NCBI RefSeq assembly: GCF_000005505.3
Contig: NC_016133.3
Coordinates: 53,471,237 to 53,535,236 of the forward strand
DNA: 64,000 bases
Origin: Brachypodium distachyon
Taxonomy: Eukaryota > Streptophyta > Magnoliopsida > Poales > Poaceae
Direction of reading: 5' to 3'
Shown: piece by piece, positions 1 to 11,439 of the stretch
Layout: each line of letters starts with the position of its first letter
Numbering within the stretch: the stretch's first letter is position 1
Notes under the pieces: generated by a model
Told to the model about the DNA's origin: nothing
Database searches by the model: none
The model's input: the letters and a program-made list of their open reading frames with translations, nothing else
Translations under genes and position numbers: made by a program

Positions 1-2201
1 AACCTCATTGGACAAGTCATCTTCAAGATCTTCATCAACATTGGTGGGTGAAGACGAACTAGACAGTGCTGACGATGAAATCTCGGAGTCACGGCAACCT
101 CCTATCAGGTTGGCTAACCGCCGTAGCCTATTGCCTTGCCGTTGTATTGTTCAGAAATGAAAAATTGATTTATCGGTTCACATATATGCAAATACAAGAC
201 ATCCAAGCACGCACCTTCATAAACTTCCTTAGTGTACTCTCCCCCTTTTTCCCGTGAGGAGTTTCATCGAGAACTATCTCGGTTCTGTCGGGGCCCTTCC
301 TGATCTCATCACGCTGAAATGAGGAAAATATTGTGTAACAACAGAATATTCAAAAAGCACAAAAGACTGGAGAAGCATAACACAATTACCACAAAGTGCA
401 AGACATTAGCATATGATGTTTGCCTCCCATCCTTTACAAGCCTGTTGTACTCCGCGTTTGCAGCCTCGTCAAATAGGTTGTTATCTTCCAAAATTTCATG
501 GTTGTATGCGGGCCGGCAAATCTCCGCTCTGGCGTTCTCAAGATACCAACGAAGGTAGTTGTTAAATGCATCAGGATTTGCCGGCCGTTGGGGGTTTCCT
601 TCACCATTCTCCATCTTGGCCAAGCACCTTTTGAACTTGTCCACATGCACCCTATGTTCCTTTGGCCAATTTTGTTTGCTCTTCTGTTTTTTCCTATCAA
701 GCCTACAAATATTTGGAAGCCACCATATTATTGCGGTAAAAAGGTAACACTGGAAAGTTTAATGGGAACAACAAAAACTTACTCGTGAAGCTGTATATTT
801 GTGTCTTTCCACTTTGGGGGATTGGTCTGCAACAACCCAAATTGTTGCATCACACGATGTGGTTGATGAAGTTCAACGGCCCACAAGCATATCATTGGAC
901 ATCGCATCAACCACATATGTCTTTTTTCCAAGCACTTTGGGTTTAGCTCATAATCGAATGGGACTCCGAAATCGTCCCCGCTACCATATGGCTGCCATTT
1001 CACCTTAAACATATCACAAGCATCGCAATGTTCAGTTACCATAGAGCACGGAAATCATAATAATTTTCTGCAGCAACAATATTTACCTGCTCAGGGGTTA
1101 AAGTGTCGAACTCGTTCGTGTACTGCTTGTACAAAAGTTTAGTGTCGTTCCAGTTATCTCTCGTACGGTCCCACTTGTAAGCCCAAGTGGGTCTCCGGAG
1201 TGGGTCTTCGTGATCGTCCCAATTGTTGAATGCCAACATTTCCGGGCGTCCAACGGGGAAGCGTTCCCAGCTCCAAACAGACAGTAGGAGCAGTGGACCA
1301 CCTATGCCGCTGTCTCGTTTGCTCCTACGACAAGCATCGTCCAACTAAAACAAAAGGCAATCAGGAAATAAATTAAGACATGTCATCACAGGTCATTGCA
1401 CATAGTAACAACAATGAAATATTAATTACCTGCCGGTAAAGGTAGGCAAGTGCAGCTGTGCCCCAGCTCCAATTGGAGTCCCATACGGTCAAGGCCTTCA
1501 GCCAATGCCATTGAGCTATCCTGCCACCCCCGTCAGCAAACAGAGTACGTGTGATGACATACCACACGTATACTCGTGCGTACTGCTCAACCACCTCGAT
1601 GGCAGCATCCTCGGGGCACTCGGAGAAGTCCTCAACTATCCAAGTGTACGTTGCGCCCGCTGGCACTCTGTCGTTAGCGGGGTCCTCAGGGGCCTCCGGT
1701 GCCCTACCAATAAGATCCGCCATCTGCTGGCGCCATCCCGAAGAGGCCGTATTGATACATACCGGTTCCCTGCCGATGGGGAGTGCCAGGATCATGGACA
1801 CGTCCTGAAGAGTCACAGTCATCTCACCGGTCCGGAGGTGAAAAGTGTGGGTCTCAGGCCTCCACCGGTCAACAAGCGCGGTGATTGCACAAGCGTTCAT
1901 CCAAGGTGTCGACCGGGTCACCATATGGATGAACGGAAGGAGCCCTGTTCTCAAGATGAACGGTGTGTATCGCTCATCGTAAGACATGGCGCCTGAGGAG
2001 GCACCGTGAGACCAAAGTTTGAGGGGTACAAGATCCTACAAAACAAGTACAAAAGCAATTAAAGTTTCGATCGTCTCACTTACACATTTGGAACAAAACA
2101 ATGACAAAAAGAAGCAACATGTAAATGCTCATTACCATTTGTTCATCCCGTATCAAACGCCCACGGTGAGCCATGTCGTAGTGATCCATTAGGAGCGCCA
2201 T
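1..2201 (-). CDS. Plant mobile domain (PMD / MAIN-like) protein, 3' end cut by window edge
   Basis: Minus-strand gene with exons 2136-2201, 1430-2035, 1087-1344, 783-1003, 390-702, 215-313 and a last visible exon in about 1-130. The first six junctions are GT-AG and keep frame. The product starts MALLMDHYDMAHRGRLIRDE, then carries the plant mobile domain pattern: a conserved W..ALVDRWRPETHTFHL block, the stretch TVTLQDVSMILALPIGREPV, and a tryptophan-rich region followed by ELNPKCLEKRHMWLMRCPMI. This family (PF10536, also seen in 'serine/threonine phosphatase 7 long form' homologues and in Mutator-like transposons) has no settled biochemical role; Arabidopsis MAIN/MAIL1 members act in genome stability and silencing. 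A tail encoding LRRLANLIGGCRDSEISSS lies near position 100, but its acceptor does not join exon 6 in a simple phase (a weak GTCTTG donor would work), so that junction is unresolved. I cannot tell whether this is a host gene or a transposon passenger. Confidence 0.78.
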
Positions 2202-3931
2202 CCTACATGTTCTAATTAAGACATATTAACAAACGAATGGGACACCCGTACTCCGAACTATATCAACAAAGCAAGCCTTTCCTACAAATCCATCTTATGA
2301 ATTGAAGACAACCATCCAAGAAACAATCCAAACCAGCCATGCCTAAGAAATAGTTGTAACAATTAACACAAAAGAATTGATTATAACAGCCATCCCACGT
2401 GCATGGAAAAGAGCATACTTTCTGAGGTCTTATTATCCCCAACAATACAACTTCGTATAACATATCAAGGTATTTGAGCAATAAGTTTTTTCTTCATACA
2501 AAACTAGCAACTACCGGCCGGCCACATTCCAAAAAAACCTAGCTTTGTTCTTAGCCGGCCACAGTCCACAAAACTACAATTCTCTTATCTTGATTGTTCA
2601 TGAGTATGTGCTGGATTTTATTTGAATGCCACAAATGAGAAGTGGAACAAGTGGCGCATGTATGACTATGTTTAAGTGATAACTTTGAACAGCTTAACAC
2701 TTCTAGCCGGATCCTAACATGTCATTTTGTTGAAGATTGTGATTCTAGCCGGATCCTAACCCTCGAACCCTAAATGTACAGAAATTTCTCGGGCAAAATG
2801 CGGACCAAACTGAGGGGATCGGGGGAGAATACCTGGGGGGAGCAAATGCGACCGGAATCCACGGAGAAATCGACGAATCGGGGGAGATATTTGGAGGGGA
2901 GGAACCGCCGCCGCCACGTTCTAACGGGAAAGAAAAAGGGCTGAACCTTGTGTGCGTGAGCCTCTGTCCCGAGCGGTTCGGCCGCTTTAGGGTACGGGGG
3001 TATAGCGCCGGATGAACGAGGCGCTATAGTGGCTTGCCGTGGGTCCCCGACGTCGTCACGCTGGACAAGCACGCCACGCTGGCACCGGTTTAATGCCCGG
3101 ACACAAGACGTTATAGCGTAGGGCTAACGTCCAGTATGCTCGCGCTACACGAAAGAGTCAGTTTTGTGAAATAGTTTCGCCAAGAGTCCATATTTCAATT
3201 TTTTTTATGTTTTGGATCAATTTTATCGAAATTCAGCCCTAAAGAACGGCGTCTGTGCTCCCCACGTACGGGAGGCCAGCACGCCACACAACCATTTCGG
3301 GTCTCAGCGCCTATCAGCCTCATGCAAATTCCGTAGGGCCATGTTTTGAACTCCTCGTACCCACATTGCCCCTGCGTACGACCCCGCACATGGACCCAAC
3401 CCAAATCCGAAATGGAGGTTCGTGCTAGTACACAGCAAGATGTACGAAATACAACTCCGCTTCGGTTTGCAACGTCCGGCAAGGGGGCAAATGTGCTAAA
3501 CACTCCTCACATAGTCACTTGTACGAATGCCTTAGCTAGCCTTTTCTTTTCTTTTTTTTTTGTCCAGACGTCTCTTACATTGGTGAGGTGACAACACGGG
3601 CATGGGTGGCGAGTGGCGACAGGACAGCTGGGGGGACCTGGGCACGGCCAGTGCCAGAATCTCGTCGAGTGCGAGTGCGGCGGACAGCCCGGGCGAGCAA
3701 AGCAGCGGCAGCGCGGCGTGACGCGACCAAATCGTGGCGCTCCATCGGCCTGCAGAGAGAATGGAGCATCATCCATGCTCCTGGGCTCCGGTCGCTCATA
3801 TGGAAGCACTTTACTTTCTTTTGGGCCAGTCCGGCGACGCGATGTGCGTACGGATCATCAGTTCAGGACGGTCCTCTCTAGTCTCTACGCACCATCCATC
3901 CAGTGGGCGACGCAGCTCCGGTGAAATACCG

Positions 3932-3990
3932 CAGGTGACTTTGGCTGGCTGACATGTAGGACCCACACGTCAGCCACACAAAGTCATCTG
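3932..3990. repeat. Short inverted repeat (hairpin) with about 22-bp arms
   Basis: The arms TGACTTTGGCTGGCTGAC and, on the other strand, TGACTTTGTGTGGCTGAC face each other across a loop holding the GTAGGACCCACA motif common in grass promoters. Only a few mismatches separate the arms. It could be a small MITE remnant or a promoter palindrome; function unknown. Confidence 0.55.
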
Positions 3991-4044
3991 AAGTAATTGC
4001 ACTGAATCCTTCTTCACAGTGGGCGTACGTTCTTCTGCTTCCCT

Positions 4045-4240
4045 GTTCAACAATGATGTATCAAATTTGGCTAAATTTGAATGCATATATACACTAAATC
4101 ATATCTAGATATAGGCGAAGTCTTTTTGATGGAGTTTTCACAATTTGCACCATATAGGTGATTTTCACCGGATACTTCACCCTAGATATATTCAAATTTT
4201 GACAAATTTAAGACATCTTTTGTTGTACGGATGCAATAGT
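4045..4240. mobile_element. Degenerate Stowaway-like MITE
   Basis: The left arm (GCTAAATTTGAATGCATATA) and right arm (TATATTCAAATTTTGACAAA) are inverted copies related to the intact MITE at 20793-20920, including the CATCTTTTGTTG-x-ACGGA tail. The centre carries extra sequence and the CTCCCTCCGT ends have decayed. The boundaries are approximate. Confidence 0.5.
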
Positions 4241-5148
4241 ATTTTATTTCGCTTCGTTTCTGAGTTTTATCCCAGAGCTCCAAGAGATCTCTGAACATGG
4301 TTATCTTGAGGCACAGATACCGCGATTCGTTTGTTTCTTTGTTTTCCCATGACGGCGTAAATCTATAGGGAAATTCAGGTAGGAACAGAGGAGAATTCCC
4401 TCCAAGAGGCTCATAGATTTCCATTCTTGAAGCAATCCTTGCCACGCATGCTTCTCCTGGTTCAATCAGTACAATGCATCTGCATGACTACTTCCACGTT
4501 GCTACTTACCATAGGCAAAATTATTGTGCTTCCTACACGCTGCAAATTCCCATCCTGCCATACATGCTACTCGTAGAAGTCTACTAACGCATTCGATCAC
4601 ACATCATGGGAGAGCAAAAAAACCTATGGCGAACAGGTCTAAGATGTCACCTCGAAGAATTTTGATTATATGTGAAATGGCAGTGGCATGCCCAAGAAAG
4701 GTGACTAGTCAAGTAGGCGTTCATTCCTCTGTGCCTGTGCCCCCACAATCTGCTAAAGCGGACGGGAAAGCAATCAAAGAAGCCAAAGCGATGTGATGTC
4801 CCTGCTGCCCGCTGCTATGGTTGCTTTGATCCAATGCAACGTCCAAAAGCAAAAGCAAAGGGCCGCAGTACAGGAGCGAGAGTGTGTGTGTGTGAGACCG
4901 ACCAAGCAGGCTGCATGCCTAGACGTTTATGCCAAGCTCGCGCATTGAACTGCTCCAAAGAGAGATCCCAAAGCACGCGCCTTTCTCGTGGTCCGATGCA
5001 TTCAAAGATCTCTGCTGCAAGAGAGCGAAGAGAGGAAAAAAGAATGAATGGAAAGATGGGCGATGCAACATCATCATACCCCGGCACTTGGCTTGCGAGG
5101 AGGAAAAGGAATGATTCATTTCAAATCCGAGGCCTTTGGCTCGCTCCA

Positions 5149-5160
5149 TGATAAAAAGGA
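5149..5160 (+). promoter_or_regulatory. TATA-like box for the membrane-protein gene
   Basis: ATGATAAAAAGG lies about 110 bp upstream of the ATG at 5267, a usual spacing for a plant TATA box plus a short leader. This is a motif match only. Confidence 0.4.
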
Positions 5161-5266
5161 CCACACACTACTCCCTCACAACGGCACGAAACAAACACTC
5201 CATCGCAAGCCATTTCCTTGAGAAAAATAGAGAGAAGAGAGCAGTTTGCAAGAGCTGAGAAGCAGC

Positions 5267-5785
5267 ATGGCTTCTTTACCTCAGACCATGCCATATTACC
5301 CTACCTCCAACGCCATCATGCATGCGCAGCCGGCCACCTCGTCCAGGGGCTCGTTCGGGCCGGTGTTCACCGTGCTCGGCGTCATCTCCTTCCTCGCCGT
5401 CGCCGCCTGCATTGCGGGGCGACTGTGCGGACGTCGGCTTTCCAAGAAGAAGTCCTCCTCCGACCAGCAGTTCTACAGTACCAACGCCGTGGGAGGCGAC
5501 CTGGAGAAGGGCTTCGAGCTCAAGTACCCTCCGATGAAGCCCATGCCGAGCTCCCGTGCCGTCATCCATGACATGGATGATGGCTTCGAGATCAAGTTTG
5601 CGCCGGGAAAACCTGCAGCATGGAAGAACGACAACAAGGGCGACAACAGAGGGCGCCAGCAGCATCCCCAGGTTGCCATGCCGAAAGAATATGCAGGTTT
5701 CAGGTACCCTGCAGCTGCAAATGGCGTGGTCAGGCAAGGGCAAGTAAGGGGTGGAACATTCATCTCTGCAAAGCCTAGTACATGA
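5267..5785 (+). CDS. Small single-pass membrane protein, function unknown (172 aa)
   Basis: Intronless frame from ATG 5267 (MASLPQTMPYYP) to TGA. I chose this ATG because the open frame extends upstream only through non-ATG codons. A hydrophobic segment at about residues 31-50 (VFTVLGVISFLAVAACIAG) is followed by basic residues (GRLCGRRLSKKK), so a single anchor with a cytosolic tail is likely. The tail holds two related motifs, GFELKYPPMKP and GFEIKFAPGKP, about 35 residues apart, and ends in a glycine/arginine-rich region. I recognise the general type (plant membrane proteins annotated only as 'transmembrane protein') but no function. It is convergent with the universal stress protein gene, with only 208 bp between stop codons. 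GC-rich codon use is typical of a subset of grass genes. Confidence 0.75.
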   Translation: MASLPQTMPYYPTSNAIMHAQPATSSRGSFGPVFTVLGVISFLAVAACIAGRLCGRRLSKKKSSSDQQFYSTNAVGGDLEKGFELKYPPMKPMPSSRAVIHDMDDGFEIKFAPGKPAAWKNDNKGDNRGRQQHPQVAMPKEYAGFRYPAAANGVVRQGQVRGGTFISAKPST

Positions 5786-5993
5786 TCATCATCCAAGTAG
5801 CTTAGGTTCACAACTTGATGTATCTCATATGATACAATCTGTCCTAGCCATCCATTCATCTTCACTCTGGTTTTGGGGTGCGCACTCTGCAAAGTTTGTA
5901 CTAGTTCCAATCACTTCCATATTGTATTTGTACATTAACCCATTAAGCAGTGAAGAATATCCCATTCTCAAGTACTATGACTGCACGAAAGCA

Positions 5994-8900
5994 TCAATCA
6001 TCAATAGGGTCCTGGGGGGCTTCATTGGCCTTGCGTTTGATGGTGATGACTGGACACTCAGCATGCTTAACGCAGAACTCGCTCACAGTGCCCACGAAGA
6101 CCCTACAAAAAACAACTCAATCCAAATGAAAATCTACATGAAGAAATGACCAAAAGAAATTTAAAATAATTTACACGACATATTTCATAATGCACACTTT
6201 TTCAGTTGCGCATGAAAATACTGTGGTAACATAGGAATGAGCCAAAAGACTAATTGAATACATACATTGAATTATTTTCTTGCTTTTGTATATAGGCTGT
6301 ATAAGGATGGAGGTGACATGCTGAAATTCTAAATCATAAACCACTCGAACCGAGTTTTAGTAATTAAGTTTCTATGAAGTGAAAAATGGGTTGCAGGAAT
6401 TTCGCATTGAGTCACAACTATGGATGCAAACATAGCATATGATACCAGTCCATGTGAAAACTTCATACTGCCACCATTTCAAAACTAACAATCAAGTAAC
6501 AAGGTAACTAAAAGTTTTGACGTGTTATAAAGTGTTGCAGAGAAACAATGCATGAAGGAACTACTGGTATGTTTGATTTTAGCCCAAACCTGTCATGCCA
6601 AGTATTTGGCTAGCCAAAATTTTGGTGAAGTTTTTGGTAGCCCATGAGTTGGCCAAAGTTGGCAAGAAAAGATGAACTAGAGTTGGTAATGGGGGGTTTG
6701 CCAAAAAGTTGGCTACTATCCAAACAAGGACTAAAATATTGGCCATGGCCAAAAATTTGGTAGGGTGAACTTTGACCACCATCCAAACACACCTTACATT
6801 ATATGAAAATTATATCCCTTAAGTTGAGAGAAAATCATTGAGTAGGCAAGAATTGCTAATCAAACACCATACTAGATGATCCAACTCTTGCCACTCGCCA
6901 ATTCTATATGGTGCAACCCCATACAAAGTAGTAATATTCTTTAAACTATATGATCTGAATAGTAGCCAAAACGCTCAATTAGTAAACACGCAGATAAAAT
7001 TTGGCTGTGCAGTACAGTGCTAGTTCTACAGATAGACCACTACATCATAAGCAGGGATATGATTAGTTCTGTAAATCACCAAGTCTTTCTATCAGTAGCA
7101 CGTTTGCCTAAAGTTACACGAGAAGAGTTTATAGGCTGTTTCACAATAGCTAGGCAGGCTTCTACCGCTGCTTGATTTTTACGGCAGCATCTTGTCTAGG
7201 GAGCACAAATATCAAAATCACTCTTCATAATTACACACAAGCACATGCGTGCGCACAACTATTCATAATTAGTACCAACACAAACCAAAAAAAATATAGT
7301 CGGGATAATACCAATGGGCAAAGGCCACAATTTAAACTTAGACACTTATTAAGACTTCACTAGAAGATGCATGGGCATAAGGACTTATGTTTTGTCCGAT
7401 CATCTAGTGCATTTTTCTGTTTAAAAAAGATGACAGTCAGGAATGGCATACTTGGCCAGCGCAAAAAAAAAAAAGAATGGCATACTTGGAAGAATTTTTG
7501 GCTTGTGAAATACAGAGGATAAAACACATCCAACTTATTAGAATGAGATCAATGTAAAGAGTTCAAGACTATCAGATTTATTATAGTACACTCAGATTTG
7601 AGTTGAAGGTTACCAAATCAAGCATAACATTCTAAATTCTAGTGTGATTATCTACAAGAGATGTCTATCTACAATAACCAATTCATAATCCGCTCCAAAG
7701 TCCAATGTTAACCGTGTAGGAGTCCTTTCATTAGTCGCCACAGTATACAACACAAATATTTTAGGCCAAAAACTGATGGTCGTTTTCCCTTGTTTTGAAT
7801 ACACGACTTTTGGCTACCCAATTTCTCTAATTCAGAGCTCCTTTGTTCAACCCTCATCTTAGATTGCTACCATAATTATATAAGTAAATCTGAGAAGTTT
7901 ATCACGAAAGAATTGAGATTCTATACTTGCACCTGAAGGGATATTGTACAGACCATTTAGCAAAAAAAATACCAGGGTTCTAGGTACATCATGAAAGAAA
8001 AATAGCAAGATGTTATTTCTTGTGCTTGATATGAGAGTAAGATTTGTCTTCCTTTAGAATACTGCAACATTCTCCTCCTACTATACTACGGTGGAGATGA
8101 AACAGAAATAGAGGAGGGTCAATACTGAGATATCCTAAAAATACCACACACAGCCCGTAAATACCACACAAAAACATGGTTATCAACAACACATAACAAG
8201 CTCAATCCAGCCCAGTATTGCAAAATAAAGAGCAGATAGTAATGTATCTTAGTTTGGATGAGGTGCACACATAGTTGATGTATTGTCTAACTAAAATAAA
8301 ACATATATATGGCCATGTTAATGCACAATAAAGATTACTTATACACCCTTTACAAAATGCTATAAAAGCTAATGTAATATTTTGACATATAGTACCTCTG
8401 AAATGGTCCAAGGCCTCTACTTCCCACAACTAGAAGATCAGGCTGGACTCTCTTCACCTCGCTGCAGATGACCTCCTTCGGATCCCCTTGTTTAGTCCAA
8501 GCTTCGCATTTTATCTGCAGCATAATTTGACACACATTATATACCAAAATGGCTATTGCCAACAGAAACCTGAAATACTGGAGAAAATAACTAAAAGGTT
8601 CAACTACCCCCAATTCATGGCATTGGTTCACGAAGTGCTCAAGCAGGTGAATCCCTCTTATCTTGTCTCTCTGTTTCATGGTCTGGAAGTCCGTCGGTGA
8701 TGCATATATACTATCCATATCATCAAATCCTTTGGATTTAGAAACAAAAGGCAACATAAGCAGATATCCAAATGTTTAAGCAAGTACTCAATATTAGCCT
8801 GTTGAACTGGAAGATAAAAGGGGGGAAATTATACATCGAAATATATGTTCCGTGAGTCCACGAAAAATAGTTTAATCATCAGGATTCAGGGCTGAACATC

Positions 8901-11319
8901 CACAACAAAGAAGAGGTGGAAAATATATGTTCCACGAGGTGGAATTTCTACGCAACCAATTTCTTAGCCAGATGCCATATATACTATTTTGTGACATAAA
9001 AATTAGCACAGACAGCTAGTTTGCTTGCCAGATAGTTCCTCACAAGCAAGGGGATGCCATAGGTGGCGCTGACACAAGGGTTTACATCAAGTGGCAAAGA
9101 AAGAAGGATTAGCTAATACAAAAGGGAAAGCAATTAAGGCCTCAGGAGAAGTGCTCCCCAAGCTTTCTTGCTTATCATCTACTCCCTCCGTCCAGTGGGA
9201 GTACTAATTTTCACTTATCCAAGTCACTTATTTTGGGACGGAGGGAGTACTAAATTTCAAGTACCAGCTCAAGTGTCTTTTGGTGCAAAAATCATGAGAA
9301 ACAAAAGCAAGACTTTTTTTGACCGAATAAAAGCAAGATTCAAGTTAAATCATTTGAGAGCACAAAAACTATTTCATCTCATGCACCAGTTCAGATGGTA
9401 TAGCAAATGGGAAGGAGATAAAACAAGGATGCAAAGATGTTAAACAACTCATAGGGCAGCCAAACTCAAAATGGAAGTGTATCCCATGCTCTTGCTATTA
9501 TTATAGCAGAATGCGCCTTTAGCTTTACTGGTCTATTCTTAGGGAATGACAAGGATTAGGTGCTGTAGGCCTACTACTCTATACTGCTGTGTTGATAAGT
9601 CATTTTCCTTGGCAAATTAAAGTTAAAATAACTTGATTCATCAGAGCTCTTTTAAATCGCACGTGCTATAACACGTTGGAAGGGAAAATCTTCTTTCTTT
9701 TAAAACATTGTTTATACTAGAAAAAGGATTGTGGAAAATCTCTTCACTCATTTTTGCTGACGGTGCACAGCTAAGTGCATGAAGACAAGACTTAAGCACT
9801 CATAGAGGAAAATTGGATGAAGCAAACAGCAAATTTTGCTGTTAAAATAGTAATGGCAGAGGATACATTTCAATCTAGAAATAGCTAAAGAGGATATTAC
9901 ACGGATTAAGAGACAAATGGTGCTGCAACATAAGCATTTCTTCAAACGCCAGAGTAAGTAATTGTTTTGCTAAAAAATAATGCTGGGCGCAGAAACAGCA
10001 AAGTCATGGTAGACAATGTCTCAAAGTCATAAAATGATAGTCTAAAATAGGCTAAAACAAATTGAGATAATGTCTGTGATAATTAGCACTATTCCATCAA
10101 AGGATATAACATAGTCAATAGCACATTAACACCTAACATTAACACAAAAATTTGCAGAAACATCACTGATCATTTCCCTGGTAGGGTGGTAATGATATAA
10201 ATTAAGGAGTCAACGAAGAACAAGGTCGAACATGAGAAGTTGGTAAAACAGGAGATTCCATGCCACACAAAAAGCTTTAATAAAACCATGAGTGTGTATT
10301 GGATTCCTCGCCTATCCTGAATCCAACTGGGACGCATCAATCAAATGCCATGTTCTTCTAAATTACACAGCATCACATCAATTTAAAAAATACACCATGC
10401 AGTACCGCTGTATTTATATTTTTAAGATTACTGGAGATAAACTTATATGATCCACATCTATACAACTCAGTAAGCATTAGTGTTACACGTGTCATGCAAA
10501 GAACAAACAATGCATATGCAGTACCCTCTGGAGAAAGAGAAGCTACAACCAGACCATGAAATCAGAGCCCTTTCAGTACACCACCCATCATGCAAAAAAC
10601 AAACTATGCATATGCTGTAACGACTACCAATAACCACGATAAAAAAAACCCGAACAAGCTCTGCACAAAACACCTTGTCAGAACACTAAATATGCAGCCA
10701 AAATAGGATGCTACGAACGGAATCAGTAGCCAAATGTATCAGTAGCATGCAATCTCACACCAGACTCAGATTCTAGACAGATCGAGCTATTCATTACCTA
10801 ACAGGCTAACACTACAGTCTGCACAGAGTCACTGAAACAGGTCGCAACAGTCGACGGATCCGTGTTGCAGTTAGGAAAGCATCGATAAACACTAAGGACT
10901 AAGGAATTATCATGCATTTCTACTTTTCTATGACACCATTTGGGCTTGCAGTGCTAAGGACAATTAGTCCCTGCTCGAAGAAGAGTTACCGACACATCGC
11001 TACATCACACCACCCTGCGCGACCGAGAGGGAACCCACGCATTTTATCGAGCACCTCAAGTACGCAGCAAGCAAGCAAATCCACCCAAGGGCGCACTCCG
11101 GGGAACGGACAAGAGAGGCGCGCGACTACACGTACCGTCCTCGTCGGGGACCTGGACGTGGAGGAAGAGGAGGTGAAAGCCGTCGGCGTTGGAGCGGACG
11201 AGCTTGGAGAGCATCCAGTCGAAGGCGGCGCGGCAGCTGATGGAGGGGTGCGGGTACCCCTTGAGCGACGACTCATTCACCGCCATCATCACCCGCGTCG
11301 GCGCCGACGAATCCGCCAT
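5994..11319 (-). CDS. Universal stress protein (USP) family, ATP-binding type, 177 aa
   Basis: Four exons on the minus strand: 11136-11319, 8608-8729, 8396-8514 and 5994-6102. All junctions are GT-AG and the phases agree (534 nt to TGA). The protein opens MADSSAPTRVMMAVNESSLKGY, with the usual VAVNxS first strand, and ends with VFVGTVSEFCVKHAECPVIT. The nucleotide-binding signature G-x2-G-x9-G-T is complete: G133, G136, G146, T147, with VVGSRGLGPFQR split over the last intron. Length matches plant single-domain USPs, cytosolic or nuclear proteins linked to stress responses. Introns 1 (8730-11135) and 3 (6103-8395) are unusually long for a USP and hold transposon debris; the last exon is easily missed because it is 2.3 kb from exon 3 and next to the convergent membrane-protein gene. 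Confidence 0.9.
6566..6793. mobile_element. MITE with GGTRTGTTTGG ends, superfamily uncertain
   Basis: The element begins GGTATGTTTGATTTTAG and ends in the inverted form of GGTGTGTTTGGATGGTGG. Its interior repeats TTGGCCAA-like words (GAGTTGGCC, AAGTTGGC, ATTGGCCATGGCC), typical of a palindromic MITE. The ends resemble Tourist/PIF-Harbinger elements, but I could not confirm a TWA target duplication. It lies in intron 3 of the USP gene. A related element, split by a Stowaway insertion, lies at about 14972-15331. Confidence 0.6.
7441..7489 (+). mobile_element. Minimal poly(A) insertion with 15-bp flanking duplication
   Basis: An exact 15-bp repeat (GAATGGCATACTTGG) at 7441-7455 and 7475-7489 flanks a 19-bp insert, CCAGCGC followed by twelve A. 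The structure matches a LINE- or SINE-type insertion truncated almost to its tail. Slippage or break repair is an alternative. Confidence 0.6.
9180..9249. mobile_element. Very short Stowaway-type MITE (70 bp)
   Basis: TA-CTCCCTCCGTCC at the left and GGACGGAGGGAG-TA at the right, with the TA target at both ends. The interior is only about 45 bp. It lies in USP intron 1. Confidence 0.75.
9303..9338 (-). mobile_element. Minimal poly(A) insertion with 10-bp flanking duplication
   Basis: The repeat AAAAGCAAGA at 9303-9312 and 9329-9338 flanks a 16-bp insert that on the minus strand reads ATTCGGTCAAAAAAAG. It is in USP intron 1 (8730-11135), which otherwise holds only AT-rich DNA and the 70-bp MITE. 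Confidence 0.5.
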
Positions 11320-11429
11320 TGCGCACGCCCTCGCTTGCTCGTTTGCTCTGACTTCCTCGGCAAGAAGAAGACTACTTTTGGGGAAATTTCGAAGAGAGGA
11401 CAAAAGGCAATCTACAATTTTCTTTCTTC

Positions 11430-11436
11430 ATTTATA
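11430..11436 (-). promoter_or_regulatory. TATA box of the USP gene
   Basis: TATAAAT on the minus strand, about 110 bp upstream of the USP start codon at 11319. Position and sequence fit a plant TATA box; no other site in this segment fits better. Confidence 0.5.
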
Positions 11437-11439
11437 ATG

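Larger units (their letters stand above)
2202..5266. other. Intergenic stretch, repeat-rich, no supported gene
   Basis: No reading frame here looks like a protein. At 2701-2718 and 2743-2760 there is an exact 18-bp direct repeat (TTCTAGCCGGATCCTAAC). The part 2780-3180 is GC-rich and contains short inverted GCGCTATAG/CTATAGCGC motifs; it may be the promoter or leader side of the PMD gene. The part 3590-3930 is GC-rich with overlapping open frames in several phases, which is composition rather than coding. The segment 4900-5220 is the probable promoter and leader of the membrane-protein gene. Confidence 0.6.
6103..8395. other. USP intron 3 content
   Basis: AT-rich intron of 2.29 kb. Apart from the MITE at 6566-6793 and the tiny poly(A) insertion at 7441-7489, I see no gene, RNA or clear repeat in it. 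Confidence 0.6.

Noticed and set aside
1505..1996. 163-codon plus-strand frame
   Set aside because: It is the antisense shadow of PMD exon 2.
3575..3952. Several overlapping open frames on both strands in GC-rich DNA
   Set aside because: All frames are open because of base composition; none has a recognisable motif, signal or splice context.
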